64,000 nt of DNA from Streptomyces sp. NBC_01235 (GCF_035989285.1 NZ_CP108513.1:6944001-7008000), one strand, 5' to 3'; numbered from the stretch's first letter, positions 41,861 through 50,165 are shown. The notes: generated by a model from the letters alone, not told the origin. Program-made: numbers and translations.

Positions 41861-42343
41861 CTAGCGGATGTTCGGGTCGAAGGTGAAGATCACCAGCGTG
41901 CCCAGCAGGATGGTGAACACCGTGGCGGTGTAGAGCAGGCCCTTCAGCCACAGCCGGGTGTTCGCGCGCTCCGCGTAGTCGTTGATGACCGTACGCAGGC
42001 CGTTGGCCCCGTGCAGCATCGCGAGCCACAGCATCAGCAGGTCCCAGACCTGCCAGAACGGGGAGGCCCAGCGGCCGGCCACGAAGGCGAAGCCGATCTT
42101 CGAGACGCCGCCGTCCAGCACCAGCTGGATCAGCAGGTGGCCCAGGACCAGCACGACCAGCACGACACCCGACAGGCGCATGAACAGCCAGGCGGCCATC
42201 TCGAAGTTGCCCCGGGTGGACTTCGGGGTCTTCTTCGTGCGCTTGCGCGGGGCCTCGATCAGGGGCGCCGGGTTGTCCACGTTGTAGATCGAGCCGCCCT
42301 CTACGGGGCCGATCCCGGCAGCGGTGGTTTCAGTGGTGGCCAT
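41861..42343 (-). CDS. sdhD: Succinate dehydrogenase membrane anchor subunit D
   Basis: A 160-residue hydrophobic subunit with three transmembrane helices: WLFMRLSGVVLVVLVLGHLLIQLVL, FWQVWDLLMLWLAMLHGANGLRTVI and LLYTATVFTILLGTLVIF. The hydrophilic N-terminus of about 45 residues is cytoplasmic. GHLLIQ and LHGANGLRTVINDY provide the candidate haem/quinone His positions. Five bases separate it from sdhC. It anchors SdhAB and forms the quinone site together with SdhC. Confidence 0.93.
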   Translation of the reverse strand: MATTETTAAGIGPVEGGSIYNVDNPAPLIEAPRKRTKKTPKSTRGNFEMAAWLFMRLSGVVLVVLVLGHLLIQLVLDGGVSKIGFAFVAGRWASPFWQVWDLLMLWLAMLHGANGLRTVINDYAERANTRLWLKGLLYTATVFTILLGTLVIFTFDPNIR

Positions 42344-42348
42344 CGGTG

Positions 42349-42729
42349 TCAGCTCCCGAACAGTTCACGAGCGGCGTGCCCGAGGACGGGGTAGATGGCC
42401 CCGAGCATCAGCACGAGCCACAGGCCCACGACGCTCCAGAGCATCTGCTTCTGGTAGCGCGGGCCCTTCGACCAGAAGTCGACGGCGATGACGCGCAGAC
42501 CGTTGAGCGCGTGGAAGAGGATGGCGGCGACGAGGCCGTACTCCAGCAGCGCGACGATCGGGGTCTTGTAGGTGGCTACGACCTTGTCGTAGTCCTCGGG
42601 GGAGACACGCACGAGCGCGGTGTCCAGCACGTGAACGAACAGGAAGAAGAAGATGAGGACGCCGGTGACTCGATGAGCCACCCAGGACCACATTCCTTCC
42701 CGGCCGCGGTACAGCGTTCCAGCCGGCAC
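42349..42729 (-). CDS. sdhC: Succinate dehydrogenase cytochrome b556 subunit
   Basis: A 126-residue subunit with three helices. It begins with VPAGTLYRGREGMWSWVAHRVTGVLIFFFLFVHVLDTALV, where His (AHR and FVHVLD) positions are family-typical haem or quinone contacts. A second helix pair follows (VALLEYGLVAAILFHALNGLRVI and WSVVGLWLVLMLGAIYPVLG). I choose the GTG at 42729 because GGAGGG lies eight bases upstream; a longer frame to 42804 adds only a low-complexity Pro-rich stretch. It is the first gene of sdhCDAB, and a TACGAT -10-like box lies on the minus strand near 42817. It is divergent from nothing; the gene upstream is in the same direction. Confidence 0.93.
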   Translation of the reverse strand: MPAGTLYRGREGMWSWVAHRVTGVLIFFFLFVHVLDTALVRVSPEDYDKVVATYKTPIVALLEYGLVAAILFHALNGLRVIAVDFWSKGPRYQKQMLWSVVGLWLVLMLGAIYPVLGHAARELFGS

Positions 42730-42978
42730 GGAAGAACCCTCCGGGAGCGGGGATTGGGGCCTGCCGGCTTCGGTGTCGGACGGGCCCGGCCGGGTACGGT
42801 CCACCGGCCCCCAGCATCGTAGCCAGCCGCTGGCGCTGGGCTTACAGCGGGCCTACCGCTGTGATCAAACTGGCACGCGTATGGGTGAGCGACGGCGGCA
42901 TCTGGGGTGGGGTGTCCTGTTATCTGCCGGGTGCGACGCCGTTTGGGCTGGTCGCGCCCCACGGCGGAGTCGCAGATG

Positions 42979-43533
42979 TCACAGCCCCGCGTCCCTGAGT
43001 ACGTCAGTCAGCCGCTGCCTTGCCAGTCGTCGCAGTTCCTCTGCCGCTATCACCCGTTCGTCTTCCGGATCGTTTGTCAATCGTGACCGGATGGCTTCCA
43101 GGGCGCGGTCCAGGGACTCGGCCGCGGGGACGGCGTCCAGGCAGATGACGAACACGTGTCCGAATCTTGCCTCGTATGCCGCGTGTGCCGCGCTCAACGC
43201 CATGTGGGCCGCGCCGTACGCGTCCTCCGGGAGGGGCGGGAGGGTCTCACCGGCCAGGGCCTCCGCCAGGTCGCCCGGGGTCAGGTCGTACGCGGCCTCG
43301 TCCGACGCGGCCAGCAGGGCGTCGAGGGTCGGGTAGGGGCGGTGATCGGCGAGGCGGCGGGCCCAGCGGAGGCTGCGCAGGCAGGTGAGGAGGGCGTGGT
43401 GGGCCTCTTCGGCCGGGGCGGTGTTGAAGCCGTCCAGCAGGGGTGCGGGTGAGGTCCGGGTCTGCGCCGGTATGGCGAGGCGGCCGGAGAGGTGGGAAAG
43501 ACGGTGCGCAGGCAGCGTGGATCCTCGCGTCAC
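42979..43533 (-). CDS. OHCU decarboxylase-like (UraD family) protein, degenerate active site
   Basis: A 184-residue protein resembling 2-oxo-4-hydroxy-4-carboxy-5-ureidoimidazoline decarboxylase of uric acid breakdown. The start is PLLDGFNTAPAEEAHHALLTCLRSLRW and the end is EARFGHVFVICLDAVPAAESLDRALEAIRSRLTNDPEDERVIAAEELRRLARQRL, both family-typical. However, the HPxxG segment carrying the catalytic His is absent: the corresponding place reads LAGETLPPLP. No other purine-catabolism gene is nearby. The GTG at 43533 has no clear ribosome-binding site, so the start is uncertain. It may have lost the decarboxylase activity. Confidence 0.78.
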   Translation of the reverse strand: MTRGSTLPAHRLSHLSGRLAIPAQTRTSPAPLLDGFNTAPAEEAHHALLTCLRSLRWARRLADHRPYPTLDALLAASDEAAYDLTPGDLAEALAGETLPPLPEDAYGAAHMALSAAHAAYEARFGHVFVICLDAVPAAESLDRALEAIRSRLTNDPEDERVIAAEELRRLARQRLTDVLRDAGL

Positions 43534-43710
43534 GTGTGGTGTGGCAGGGGATGCAGTGAAGGATGTGTCGTCACGTTATCGAGAGCGGTCAGTACGTGTC
43601 CGACGGATGCCCGAATTTCACTCGAACGAGAGAGTTTCGGAATGTGTCGTAGACACCATCGCGCGGATTTCGGCGCGCCGCGGGCGGGCGAGGGTCGTAC
43701 GGTTGGCGGA

Positions 43711-45417
43711 GTGAGCAGGCACAGTCATCGGCGCCGCGCGCCACGCAGGAAACCGCACCGTACGTCGCAGCGCACCCCGCAGCAGAAGGTGGTGCTGCGG
43801 GCGCTGACGGCGGGCGGGCTGGTCGCCGCGCTCGGTGCCGGACTGGGGCTGTGGGCCTCGTCGGGCGACGGTGCCGGGACGCCCGCCGGGTCGGCCACCT
43901 CCCAGCAGGCCGCCGCCGGGACCTCCTCGGGGACCTCCGCCGGTGACGCCGCCGCCGCACCGGCCGTGAGCCCGAAGCCCAGCCGCTCCTACGCCCTCTC
44001 CACCACCCCCCGCACCATCCCCGCCGTCCGCGCCCACACCGCGGCGCGCGGGCCGGGGTGGCGTCCGGCGGCCGGGCACCGGGTGGTGGTGAGCGACGCC
44101 GACCTCGCCGACGAGGGGCGGCTGGTCGCCGGTGAGCTGGGGCTGACGTACGCCGGGGAGAAGGACGACGTCCGCGCCGGGGACCTGCGGCTGGCGCTGA
44201 ACGACGACGAGGGCGCGAACCCGGAGTCGTACTCCATGACGGTGCGCGGCGGGCGGGTCACCATCAGCGGGCCCTCCGACAGCGGGGTGTTCTACGGCAC
44301 CCGCACCCTCAAGCAGGAGGTGCACGGCGGCGGGACGGCGTCGGAGGGCGTCGTCCGCGACCAGCCGGCCAAGCCACAGCGCGGGTTCACGCTGGACATC
44401 GCGCGCAAGTACTTCAGCCCCGCCTGGATCGAGGACCGGGTGCGTGAGCTCGGCGATCTGAAGTTCAACCAGCTCGGGCTGCACTTCTCCGACGACCAGG
44501 CCTTCCGGATCGAGTCCGACACCCACCCGGAGATCGTCGCCCAGCGGCACCTCACCAAGGCCGAGGTGAAGAAGATCGTCGACCTCGCGGCGAGCCGGCA
44601 CATCACCGTCGTGCCCGAGATCGACTCGCCGGGGCATCTGGGCGCCGTCCTCGCCGCCCACCCCGAGCTGCAGCTGCGCAACGCGAGCGGGGTGGCGACC
44701 CGCGGGGCGATCGACATCTCCAAGGACGACTCCGCGAGCCTCCTCGACGACCTGCTGGACGAGTACGCCGACGTCTTCCCCGGCGGCTACTGGCACCTCG
44801 GCGGCGACGAGTACCAGGCCCTGACGCGTTCGAACCCGGCGGCCTCCTACCCGCAGCTCGCCTCCGCCGCGGCGGCCCGGTACGGCTCCGGCGCGGGCGT
44901 CGCCGACCTCGCCACCGGCTGGCTGAACGACCGCGCCGACACGGTCCGCGCCCACGACCGCACCATGCGGGTGTGGAACGACGGCTTCTTCCGGGGGACG
45001 ACGGTCAAGCCGGCCTCCGACCTCGTGGTCGCGTACTGGACGGGCAAGGAGATCGGGGCACGGAAGCCGGTGGAGTATCTGAGCGCGGGGCGCAAGGTGC
45101 TCAACTACAACGACGAGTACCTGTACTACGTCCTCGGGGAGCCGCAGACCTTCGTCTACCCGACCGGGCAGCGCATCTACGAGCAGTGGACCCCGCGCGT
45201 CCTGCGCGGTAAGACGCCGGTGGCCGCGAAGTACGACGCCCAGATCCTCGGCGGCTCCCTCTCGGTCTGGTGCGACCTCGCCAACTCGCAGACGCAGGCG
45301 CAGGTCGCGGCAGGGATCCGGATGCCGCTGCGGGCGACCTCCCAGAAGCTGTGGGACGCCAGGACGCCGGCGCTGACCTGGACGCAGTTCAGGGCACTTG
45401 CGGACCGGCTGGGCTGA
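43711..45417 (+). CDS. Beta-N-acetylhexosaminidase (GH20), exported
   Basis: A 568-residue secreted or membrane-anchored glycoside hydrolase family 20 enzyme, releasing terminal N-acetylhexosamine. A basic N-terminus (SRHSHRRRAPRRKPHR) leads to one hydrophobic helix (LTAGGLVAALGAGLGLWAS) and an Ala/Ser/Thr linker. The GH20b domain follows and then the TIM barrel, with RGFTLDIARKYFSPAWI, LGLHFSDDQAFRIES, VVPEIDSPGHLGAVL and the catalytic Asp-Glu in YWHLGGDEYQA. The GTG at 43711 has TACGGT seven bases upstream and no ribosome-binding site, so it is likely leaderless. Roles in chitin oligomer use or wall recycling are typical. Confidence 0.92.
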   Translation: MSRHSHRRRAPRRKPHRTSQRTPQQKVVLRALTAGGLVAALGAGLGLWASSGDGAGTPAGSATSQQAAAGTSSGTSAGDAAAAPAVSPKPSRSYALSTTPRTIPAVRAHTAARGPGWRPAAGHRVVVSDADLADEGRLVAGELGLTYAGEKDDVRAGDLRLALNDDEGANPESYSMTVRGGRVTISGPSDSGVFYGTRTLKQEVHGGGTASEGVVRDQPAKPQRGFTLDIARKYFSPAWIEDRVRELGDLKFNQLGLHFSDDQAFRIESDTHPEIVAQRHLTKAEVKKIVDLAASRHITVVPEIDSPGHLGAVLAAHPELQLRNASGVATRGAIDISKDDSASLLDDLLDEYADVFPGGYWHLGGDEYQALTRSNPAASYPQLASAAAARYGSGAGVADLATGWLNDRADTVRAHDRTMRVWNDGFFRGTTVKPASDLVVAYWTGKEIGARKPVEYLSAGRKVLNYNDEYLYYVLGEPQTFVYPTGQRIYEQWTPRVLRGKTPVAAKYDAQILGGSLSVWCDLANSQTQAQVAAGIRMPLRATSQKLWDARTPALTWTQFRALADRLG

Positions 45418-45546
45418 ATCCCGGGCAGTGTGGTGACCGCTCGCCGGGTTGGCTGAAATGCCCTCCTGTGACACTCCTGGCACGTCGCACGCAGTAAGGG
45501 GAAGTGCGGGCTCCGTAAGGTAGGCGCCCTGGCGAGGGAGGCGTGG

Positions 45547-46104
45547 ATGAGCCTGGTGGAACTGATCGCTCAGGCCGACGAACGCGGACTGGCTGCCAGC
45601 GGGTTGGCCTGTTTGGATCGGTGCGTGCCTCTGCTCGGGGGTGACGACGAGATCCTGCGGCCGCTGTGGGGCAACCTCACGGAGGCCTCCGACGCCGCCG
45701 ACTGGGGAGAGCTCCTGGACCAGGCGCGCGGCAAGCTGGAGTCCGGTGACGGGGAGGACGGTGACGAGGCCGTGCTCCTGGTCCGCCGGATGCTGGCCGC
45801 CGCCCCGGCCGACCGTTGCGCCGCCGAGGTGCGGCTCTGGGCCGACGCCTGCTCCGTCGCCTCCCTCCAGATACACCGCCTCCTCGACCCGGCCGAGGAC
45901 GCCTCCCCGGTCGACTCCCGCCGCGAGGGCCGTACGGAGGGCATGTCGCCGCTCGTCGCCGCGGAACTGCGCCGCCAGGTCACTGTCCTGGAAATCCTCG
46001 CCGGCCACGGCGCGGCTGGTTTGCGCCGGGCGCTGGAGGTGTCCACGGAGGGGCGCCGGGTGCTGCGCGCGGTGGTGTCACGGCGGGCCCGTGGACGTAG
46101 GTGA
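45547..46104 (+). CDS. Conserved hypothetical protein, helical
   Basis: A 185-residue acidic protein predicted to be mostly helical and soluble (VELIAQADERGLAASGLACLDRCVPLLGG at the start, then ELLDQARGKLESGDGEDGDEAVLLVRRMLAAAP). It ends with a basic RRARGRR. The ATG at 45547 is preceded by GGGAGG five bases upstream, which supports expression. It has no signal peptide, membrane segment or motif I recognise. It follows the hexosaminidase after 130 bases and is convergent with the DUF1877 gene. I recall similar proteins as conserved in Streptomyces but cannot assign a function. Confidence 0.78.
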   Translation: MSLVELIAQADERGLAASGLACLDRCVPLLGGDDEILRPLWGNLTEASDAADWGELLDQARGKLESGDGEDGDEAVLLVRRMLAAAPADRCAAEVRLWADACSVASLQIHRLLDPAEDASPVDSRREGRTEGMSPLVAAELRRQVTVLEILAGHGAAGLRRALEVSTEGRRVLRAVVSRRARGRR

Positions 46105-46148
46105 GCATCTGACGCGGGTGAGGACCGGACCGCGAGTGAGGGCCCGGC

Positions 46149-46637
46149 TCATGGCACCAGCCATTTGACGACCGCGTCCCGGTGTCGCGCGGTCGCGGTG
46201 TAGAAGGCCGTCAGTTCCCGGTGCGCCGAGGCGAAGGCGGCCCGCGTGCGGGTTTCCTCGGCCGCGCCGCCGTAGCGGGGCAGGAGTTCGGCACGGGCCG
46301 GCCGCCACAGGTCGTCGAAGTCGCTCTCCGTCAGGAACGTGGCGACCCGCGCCGCCTGGGCCACGGTCAGCACCACGAACGGCGGCTCCTTCGAACCGGC
46401 CGGGTACACCCGCTCGCCGCCGAGCACCACATGGGCGTCGGTGTAGAGCAACTGATGGTCGCCGTAGCGGCCGTCCAGGGTCTGCGCGAGGTGCCGGTTC
46501 ATCCGGTTCCGCACGACGTCCTTGTCATCGCCGTCATGGTCGTTGCCATTGTCATCGTCGAACAGCTTCCGCAGCCAGGTCGCGCTGTTGCGCAGTGCCG
46601 AAGGCGGTACGGCGCGGAGCCGGAGGTACGCGCTCAT
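46149..46637 (-). CDS. DUF1877 (YfbM-like) family protein
   Basis: A 162-residue protein of the DUF1877 family, small alpha/beta proteins of unknown role. It begins MSAYLRLRAVPPSALRNSATWLRKLFDD and has the family-like central segment YTDAHVVLGGERVYPAGSKEPPFVVLTVAQAARVATFLTESDFDDL. The C-terminal FASAHRELTAFYTATARHRDAVVKWLV is typical. An acidic loop DDDNGNDHDGDDKD is unusual and is encoded by low-complexity GTCATC-type sequence. ATG 46637 is used; a GTG directly before it is equally possible. It is convergent with the hypothetical gene and divergent from the following paralogue pair. Confidence 0.75.
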   Translation of the reverse strand: MSAYLRLRAVPPSALRNSATWLRKLFDDDNGNDHDGDDKDVVRNRMNRHLAQTLDGRYGDHQLLYTDAHVVLGGERVYPAGSKEPPFVVLTVAQAARVATFLTESDFDDLWRPARAELLPRYGGAAEETRTRAAFASAHRELTAFYTATARHRDAVVKWLVP

Positions 46638-46819
46638 CACTCAAGGAGCGTGCGGGAGCACGGAAGTATCACTTCTGTGCCCGAGGTGCGGCGGAGGCGG
46701 GTCGGTCCTGCGCGGGTCTCGGGGAGGGCCCGGTTCCGAGTGACGGATCATGGCCGGGCGTCGCTCTTCAGTATGTGACGTGGACGACTCGAGCGACTTC
46801 GGAGACCCCGGAGACCCAG

Positions 46820-47218
46820 GTGGCTCAGCAGGCGCGACAGCCGGCAGCCCGACCCTCCGCCGCGGCCAAACCGGTGCGGTGGGCGGCGGAGGCGGTGGCC
46901 GCCGTGCGCGAGGGTGTGCGCCCGCACCTCGACTTCTCCGCGCAGAGCCTGTGGCGTGTCGACCGGCTGATCGAGGAGCTGCGCCGCGAGGACACGCCGC
47001 ACCCGGCCGCGGAGGACACGCTGCGCGGGCTCGGGGCGTACGCCGGTGAGGTGATCGTCCGGCAGGCGGGCGCCGAGTGGTGGACGGCCGGCGGCGACCA
47101 CTGGGTCCGCACCCCCGACGGACGTCTTTGGGAGCCCCTCGACGAGGCCCACCGCTGCTTCGGCGGCCACGGCTCCCTGCGACTGCTGTGCAGGGACGCG
47201 ATGCGGGGGCGGCGGTAG
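46820..47218 (+). CDS. Hypothetical protein, paralogue A
   Basis: About 132 residues. After a short Ala/Arg-rich start it has a helix (VREGVRPHLDFSAQSLWRVDRLIEELRRED) and the motif DTLRGLGAYAGEVIVRQAGAEWW. The C-terminal half has RTPDGRLWEPLDEAHRCFGGHGSLRLLCRDAM. The same pattern, at about 40 percent identity by eye, is in the gene at 47748. The GTG at 46820 has GGAG six bases upstream; a GTG at 46775 is the alternative. I do not recognise the family. The two copies flank decayed WhiJ-type regulatory remnants. Confidence 0.72.
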   Translation: MAQQARQPAARPSAAAKPVRWAAEAVAAVREGVRPHLDFSAQSLWRVDRLIEELRREDTPHPAAEDTLRGLGAYAGEVIVRQAGAEWWTAGGDHWVRTPDGRLWEPLDEAHRCFGGHGSLRLLCRDAMRGRR

Positions 47219-47288
47219 CGGGGAGTGGGAGACTCCGCCCGGCTGCCCAGTCGTCCGGGTTCGAGGTCTGCTTCAGGGCCTCGGGGAA

Positions 47289-47390
47289 GTTCACGCCGAG
47301 CATTGCTGCTGCCTCGCGGGCGCTGAACCCTGCCGTCTCGCGGAGTCTGCGCAGCTCGACCGCAGACGCGGCCTGCGGCCCTGCGGGCAC
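47289..47390 (-). pseudogene. Remnant of an XRE/WhiJ-type helix-turn-helix regulator
   Basis: Reading from a GTG at 47390, the frame gives VPAGPQAASAVELRRLRETA, then GFSAREAAAMLGVN. This is the first half of the helix-turn-helix typical of Streptomyces XRE regulators carrying a DUF5753 domain. After LGVN, homology stops and the frame runs into unrelated sequence. About 34 codons survive, so this is a truncated remnant. It is arranged head-to-head with the ATPase fragment, as intact WhiJ-type clusters often are. Confidence 0.6.
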
Positions 47391-47404
47391 GCCGGGCGGC
47401 GGGG

Positions 47405-47640
47405 GTGTTGCAGATCGGGGCGTGGGACGCGGATCCCGAGCCGCCCGAGCCGCCGGGGAGGTTCGTGGAGTTCGGGGACGCGGAGACGGGGCGGGGGCTT
47501 GCCATCGTGCGGGCCCGCCCGGATCTGTGGCACCGGCAGCCGATGTCCCGGTTCGGCGGCCGGGGCAAGATCGTGTGGTGCGAACTCGCCGCGGCTCAGG
47601 AGCGCGCCCGGACTTCGCCCCCCACCTCAATAGCGCTCGG
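47405..47640 (+). pseudogene. Remnant of an RsbW-like ATP-binding protein
   Basis: The frame reads LQIGAWDADPEPPEPPGRF, then AETGRGLAIVRARPDLWHRQP and GKIVWCELAAA. These correspond to the final third of the anti-sigma-type HATPase proteins, including the GRGLAIV G2-box. The N-terminal two thirds are missing and the upstream sequence is the XRE fragment only 15 bases away, so a deletion joined the two. Similar to the fragment at 37745-38007. Confidence 0.65.
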
Positions 47641-47747
47641 TGTGACGAGTGACACCCCTGTGACCCGTGATGTTCGGGCGCCGGCATCCGCTGGGACAGC
47701 GGAGAGCCAATCCGGTTCTTGTGGAGTGAGTGGAGGGGTGGGGTCCG

Positions 47748-48182
47748 ATGAGCAGCAGGGTGGATGCGTGGACGCCGGACGCGCAGGGGATGCGGGGGTG
47801 TGCCGCGGGGTTCGTCGCGCGGGTCACGGCTCGGCAGCGGCTGCCGCTGGACTACTCCGTCGCCAGTCTGCGGGTCGTCGATTTCCTCGTTGACGGCGTG
47901 CGCAAGGGCGGGGCCGACCGGGAGCGGGTGCACGACACGCTCGTCGGGCTCGGGGCGTATGTCGGTGAGGTGCTGGTGCGGCGGGCCGGCGGGGTGTGGG
48001 TGGATCTCGGCGCCGACCAGCGTGCCTGGTTCGGGCAGTCGGTCGGGGTGCGGATGGCGGACGGCCGGGTCTGGAACCCGCTCGGGAAGGTCGTCAACCG
48101 GTTCGAGACCGGGGGTGCGCAGGAGTCGCTGCGGACCTTCTATCTGACCCTCCACGGGCGCGCCCGGCGGGCGGCGGCCTGA
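47748..48182 (+). CDS. Hypothetical protein, paralogue B
   Basis: A 144-residue soluble protein of the same unknown family as the gene at 46820. Shared features are RLPLDYSVASLRVVDFLVDGVRKGG, the core HDTLVGLGAYVGEVLVRRAGGVW, and VRMADGRVWNPLGKVVNRFETGGAQESLRTFYLTL. The insert between these (VDLGADQRAWFGQSVG) is longer than in paralogue A. The ATG at 47748 follows a GGAGGGGTGGGG-type purine run. No membrane segment or known catalytic motif is visible. The pair may have arisen by duplication before the interposed regulatory genes decayed. Confidence 0.75.
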   Translation: MSSRVDAWTPDAQGMRGCAAGFVARVTARQRLPLDYSVASLRVVDFLVDGVRKGGADRERVHDTLVGLGAYVGEVLVRRAGGVWVDLGADQRAWFGQSVGVRMADGRVWNPLGKVVNRFETGGAQESLRTFYLTLHGRARRAAA

Positions 48183-48340
48183 GCATGGTGGCGCCCGCCG
48201 CATCCGGTGGCATGTCCATGCGCTGTGACACTTCTGTGCGGCCCGGCGCTGATGACCGTGGGGGCGTGGCCGCATCCGGACCGGGTGTCCGGCGGGGGAG
48301 TCGCGCGCCCGCAACGAACTCCGTACGAACGAGGACAGTC

Positions 48341-48985
48341 TTGGGCCAGGGAGGCGAACCCCGGCGCGCGCACGCGTACGACGGGGAACTGGGCGCGGCG
48401 GTTTCACGGGCCCAGGACGGCGACGAGACCGCGTTCGCCGTCGCGTACCGGATCGTGCAGCCCGGACTGCTCGGCTACCTGCGAGGGATAGTCGGCGACG
48501 ACGCCGAGGACGTGGCCTCCGACGCCTGGCTGGAGATCGCCCGGGACCTGGGGAGGTTCCGCGGCGACGGGGCCGGGTTCCGGGGCTGGACCGCGACCAT
48601 CGCCCGGCACCGGGCCCTCGACCACCTGCGTCGGCTGCGGGTCCGGCCACGCTCGGCGGTGCTGGAGCAGGACGCCGTCCTGGACCTGCCCGGACCGCAC
48701 AGCACCCATGACCAGGCGCTGGAGTCCCTCTCCACCGCGCACGCCCTGGAGCTGGTCCGCGGGTTGCCGCAGGACCAGGCGGAGGCCGTGCTGCTGCGGG
48801 TGGTCGTAGGACTGGACGGTCCTGCCGCCGCCCGCGTTCTCGGCAAGCGGCCGGGCGCCGTGCGTACGGCCGCGCATCGGGGGTTGAAGCGGCTGGCCCG
48901 CCAGCTGGGCGTCGCGGACGCGAACGGTGAGACCGGCGAAGGTGTGACGGATGGCCGGCCCCGGACGCTGGGTGAGTCGACGTGA
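48341..48985 (+). CDS. ECF-type RNA polymerase sigma factor 1
   Basis: A 214-residue extracytoplasmic-function sigma factor. Region 2 is ELGAAVSRAQDGDETAFAVAYRIVQPGLLGYLRGIVGDDAEDVASDAWLEIARDLGRFRG and FRGWTATIARHRALDHLRR. Region 4 is LVRGLPQDQAEAVLLRVVVGLDGPAAARVLGKRPGAVRTAAHRGLKRL. I start at TTG 48341, with GAGGA five bases upstream and a start position that matches the second sigma factor at 50166. A longer frame upstream is possible. It is followed by a membrane protein of anti-sigma shape. Target promoters are unknown. Confidence 0.85.
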   Translation: MGQGGEPRRAHAYDGELGAAVSRAQDGDETAFAVAYRIVQPGLLGYLRGIVGDDAEDVASDAWLEIARDLGRFRGDGAGFRGWTATIARHRALDHLRRLRVRPRSAVLEQDAVLDLPGPHSTHDQALESLSTAHALELVRGLPQDQAEAVLLRVVVGLDGPAAARVLGKRPGAVRTAAHRGLKRLARQLGVADANGETGEGVTDGRPRTLGEST

Positions 48986-49090
48986 ACGCCGACGACCGCG
49001 GACCGTATGGATCGGTGAAGGGTCGGTGGCGGACGCGGCTGCCTGGTCGGACGGTCCGATCGGGCGGATGGGACAGAGACGGGAACGGAC

Positions 49091-49873
49091 ATGGGTGAAC
49101 GGCTGAACGACGGCGCGCGCCACGGCCGTCGGCGCGCGCGCCCTGACGACGCCGTCGTCGGCCCGCCGGGGCTGGAGGCGCTGCTCGCCCAGGCCCTGAG
49201 CGAGCCCGGCGACCGTCCCGACGCGGGCAGCGAGGGCGAGCTTCGGGCCATCGCCGCCTTCCGGGACGCCCGGGACGCGGGGGCGCACCAGGCCGTCCGC
49301 ACCCGGCGCCGGGACGACTGGCGGCCCCGGGCCCGCCGGCACACCGCCCGCTCGCTGCGGGTCACGCTCTCCGCGCTGATCGGCGGCCTCGCGCTGGGCG
49401 GGGCCGCGTTCGCCGCGATCGGCTCCGGCGCTGACGGCGGCGACGGCGGTGCGGCGCGTCCGCAGCAGTCGGCCGCCGCGACCGCGGGCCCCTCCGGCGA
49501 GCACTCCGTCACCCCGTCCGCCACGGACGACGCCGATCGGAACCGTCCCGCGAACGCCGAGGACACCGAGGCGCACTGCCGTGCCTACGAGCAGGTCCAT
49601 GGGCGGGGCAAGGCGATGGACGCCACCGCCTGGCAACGGCTCGTCACGGCGGCGGGCGGCGAGGAGAACGTCGCCGCGTACTGCGCGGCATTCGGTCAGA
49701 GCAAGGCGGAGGACGCCGACAGGACTCCGCAGGCGGACAAGAGTCCCAAGGCCGGGAACAGTCCCGATGCCGGGAAGACCGCGACGCCCGGTAACTCCGC
49801 GCAGCCCGAGAAGTCCGCGAAGGCCGAGAACTCGGCGAGGCCTGAGAACACCAGGGCCGCAGACGGCGGGTAA
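49091..49873 (+). CDS. Anti-sigma-like single-pass membrane protein 1
   Basis: A 260-residue protein with a cytoplasmic part of about 90 residues containing GLEALLAQALSEPGDRPDAGSEGELRAIAAFRDARDAGAHQ. One transmembrane helix follows (LRVTLSALIGGLALGGAAFAAIG), and then an extracytoplasmic Ala/Pro/Lys-rich domain with two Cys (EAHCRAYEQVHG, VAAYCAAFGQ). It follows an ECF sigma gene, and the same layout recurs with the second sigma factor downstream, so an anti-sigma role is likely. No zinc HxxxCxxC motif is visible, so the mechanism would not be ZAS-type. A tail of repeated PxKAxN-like units ends it. Confidence 0.75.
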   Translation: MGERLNDGARHGRRRARPDDAVVGPPGLEALLAQALSEPGDRPDAGSEGELRAIAAFRDARDAGAHQAVRTRRRDDWRPRARRHTARSLRVTLSALIGGLALGGAAFAAIGSGADGGDGGAARPQQSAAATAGPSGEHSVTPSATDDADRNRPANAEDTEAHCRAYEQVHGRGKAMDATAWQRLVTAAGGEENVAAYCAAFGQSKAEDADRTPQADKSPKAGNSPDAGKTATPGNSAQPEKSAKAENSARPENTRAADGG

Positions 49874-49891
49874 CTCGTTGCCGCCAAAGCA

Positions 49892-49953
49892 ACGGCCGGG
49901 GCCGCCACCCCCCACAGGAGAGGCCCCGGCCGTCGCGCGGCACGGGCCGCGCG
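49892..49953 (+). terminator. Double-hairpin terminator
   Basis: A perfect 12-base stem ACGGCCGGGGCC (49892-49903) pairs with GGCCCCGGCCGT (49922-49933) around an 18-base loop. It is immediately followed by a second stem CGCGCGGC/GCCGCGCG (49934-49953). It lies 18 bases after the first anti-sigma-like gene and separates the two sigma modules. Confidence 0.8.
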
Positions 49954-50165
49954 GCGGCCCGTACTCCCTACAGCGCCACGAGTGCGTTTTCTGTCACACC
50001 CCGAGCACGCTCGCTCGCGTCACGAGTCAGTTGCATGTTCCACGGACGTGGACGTGCGGCGGTTTCAGGTCGTAACGTGCCTTTCGCGCCGGACGGCGAA
50101 GCGGCAGACCACCGCAACGACCTGCGGTCCACGAACCGCGAACCATCGACCGAGGAAACCACGAC

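Larger units (their letters stand above)
47219..47747. other. Decayed regulatory region between two paralogues
   Basis: No intact gene is present. It holds an XRE helix-turn-helix fragment on the minus strand (47289-47390) and the C-terminal end of an ATP-binding protein on the plus strand (47405-47640). The remainder up to the second paralogue is featureless apart from its ribosome-binding site. Confidence 0.6.
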
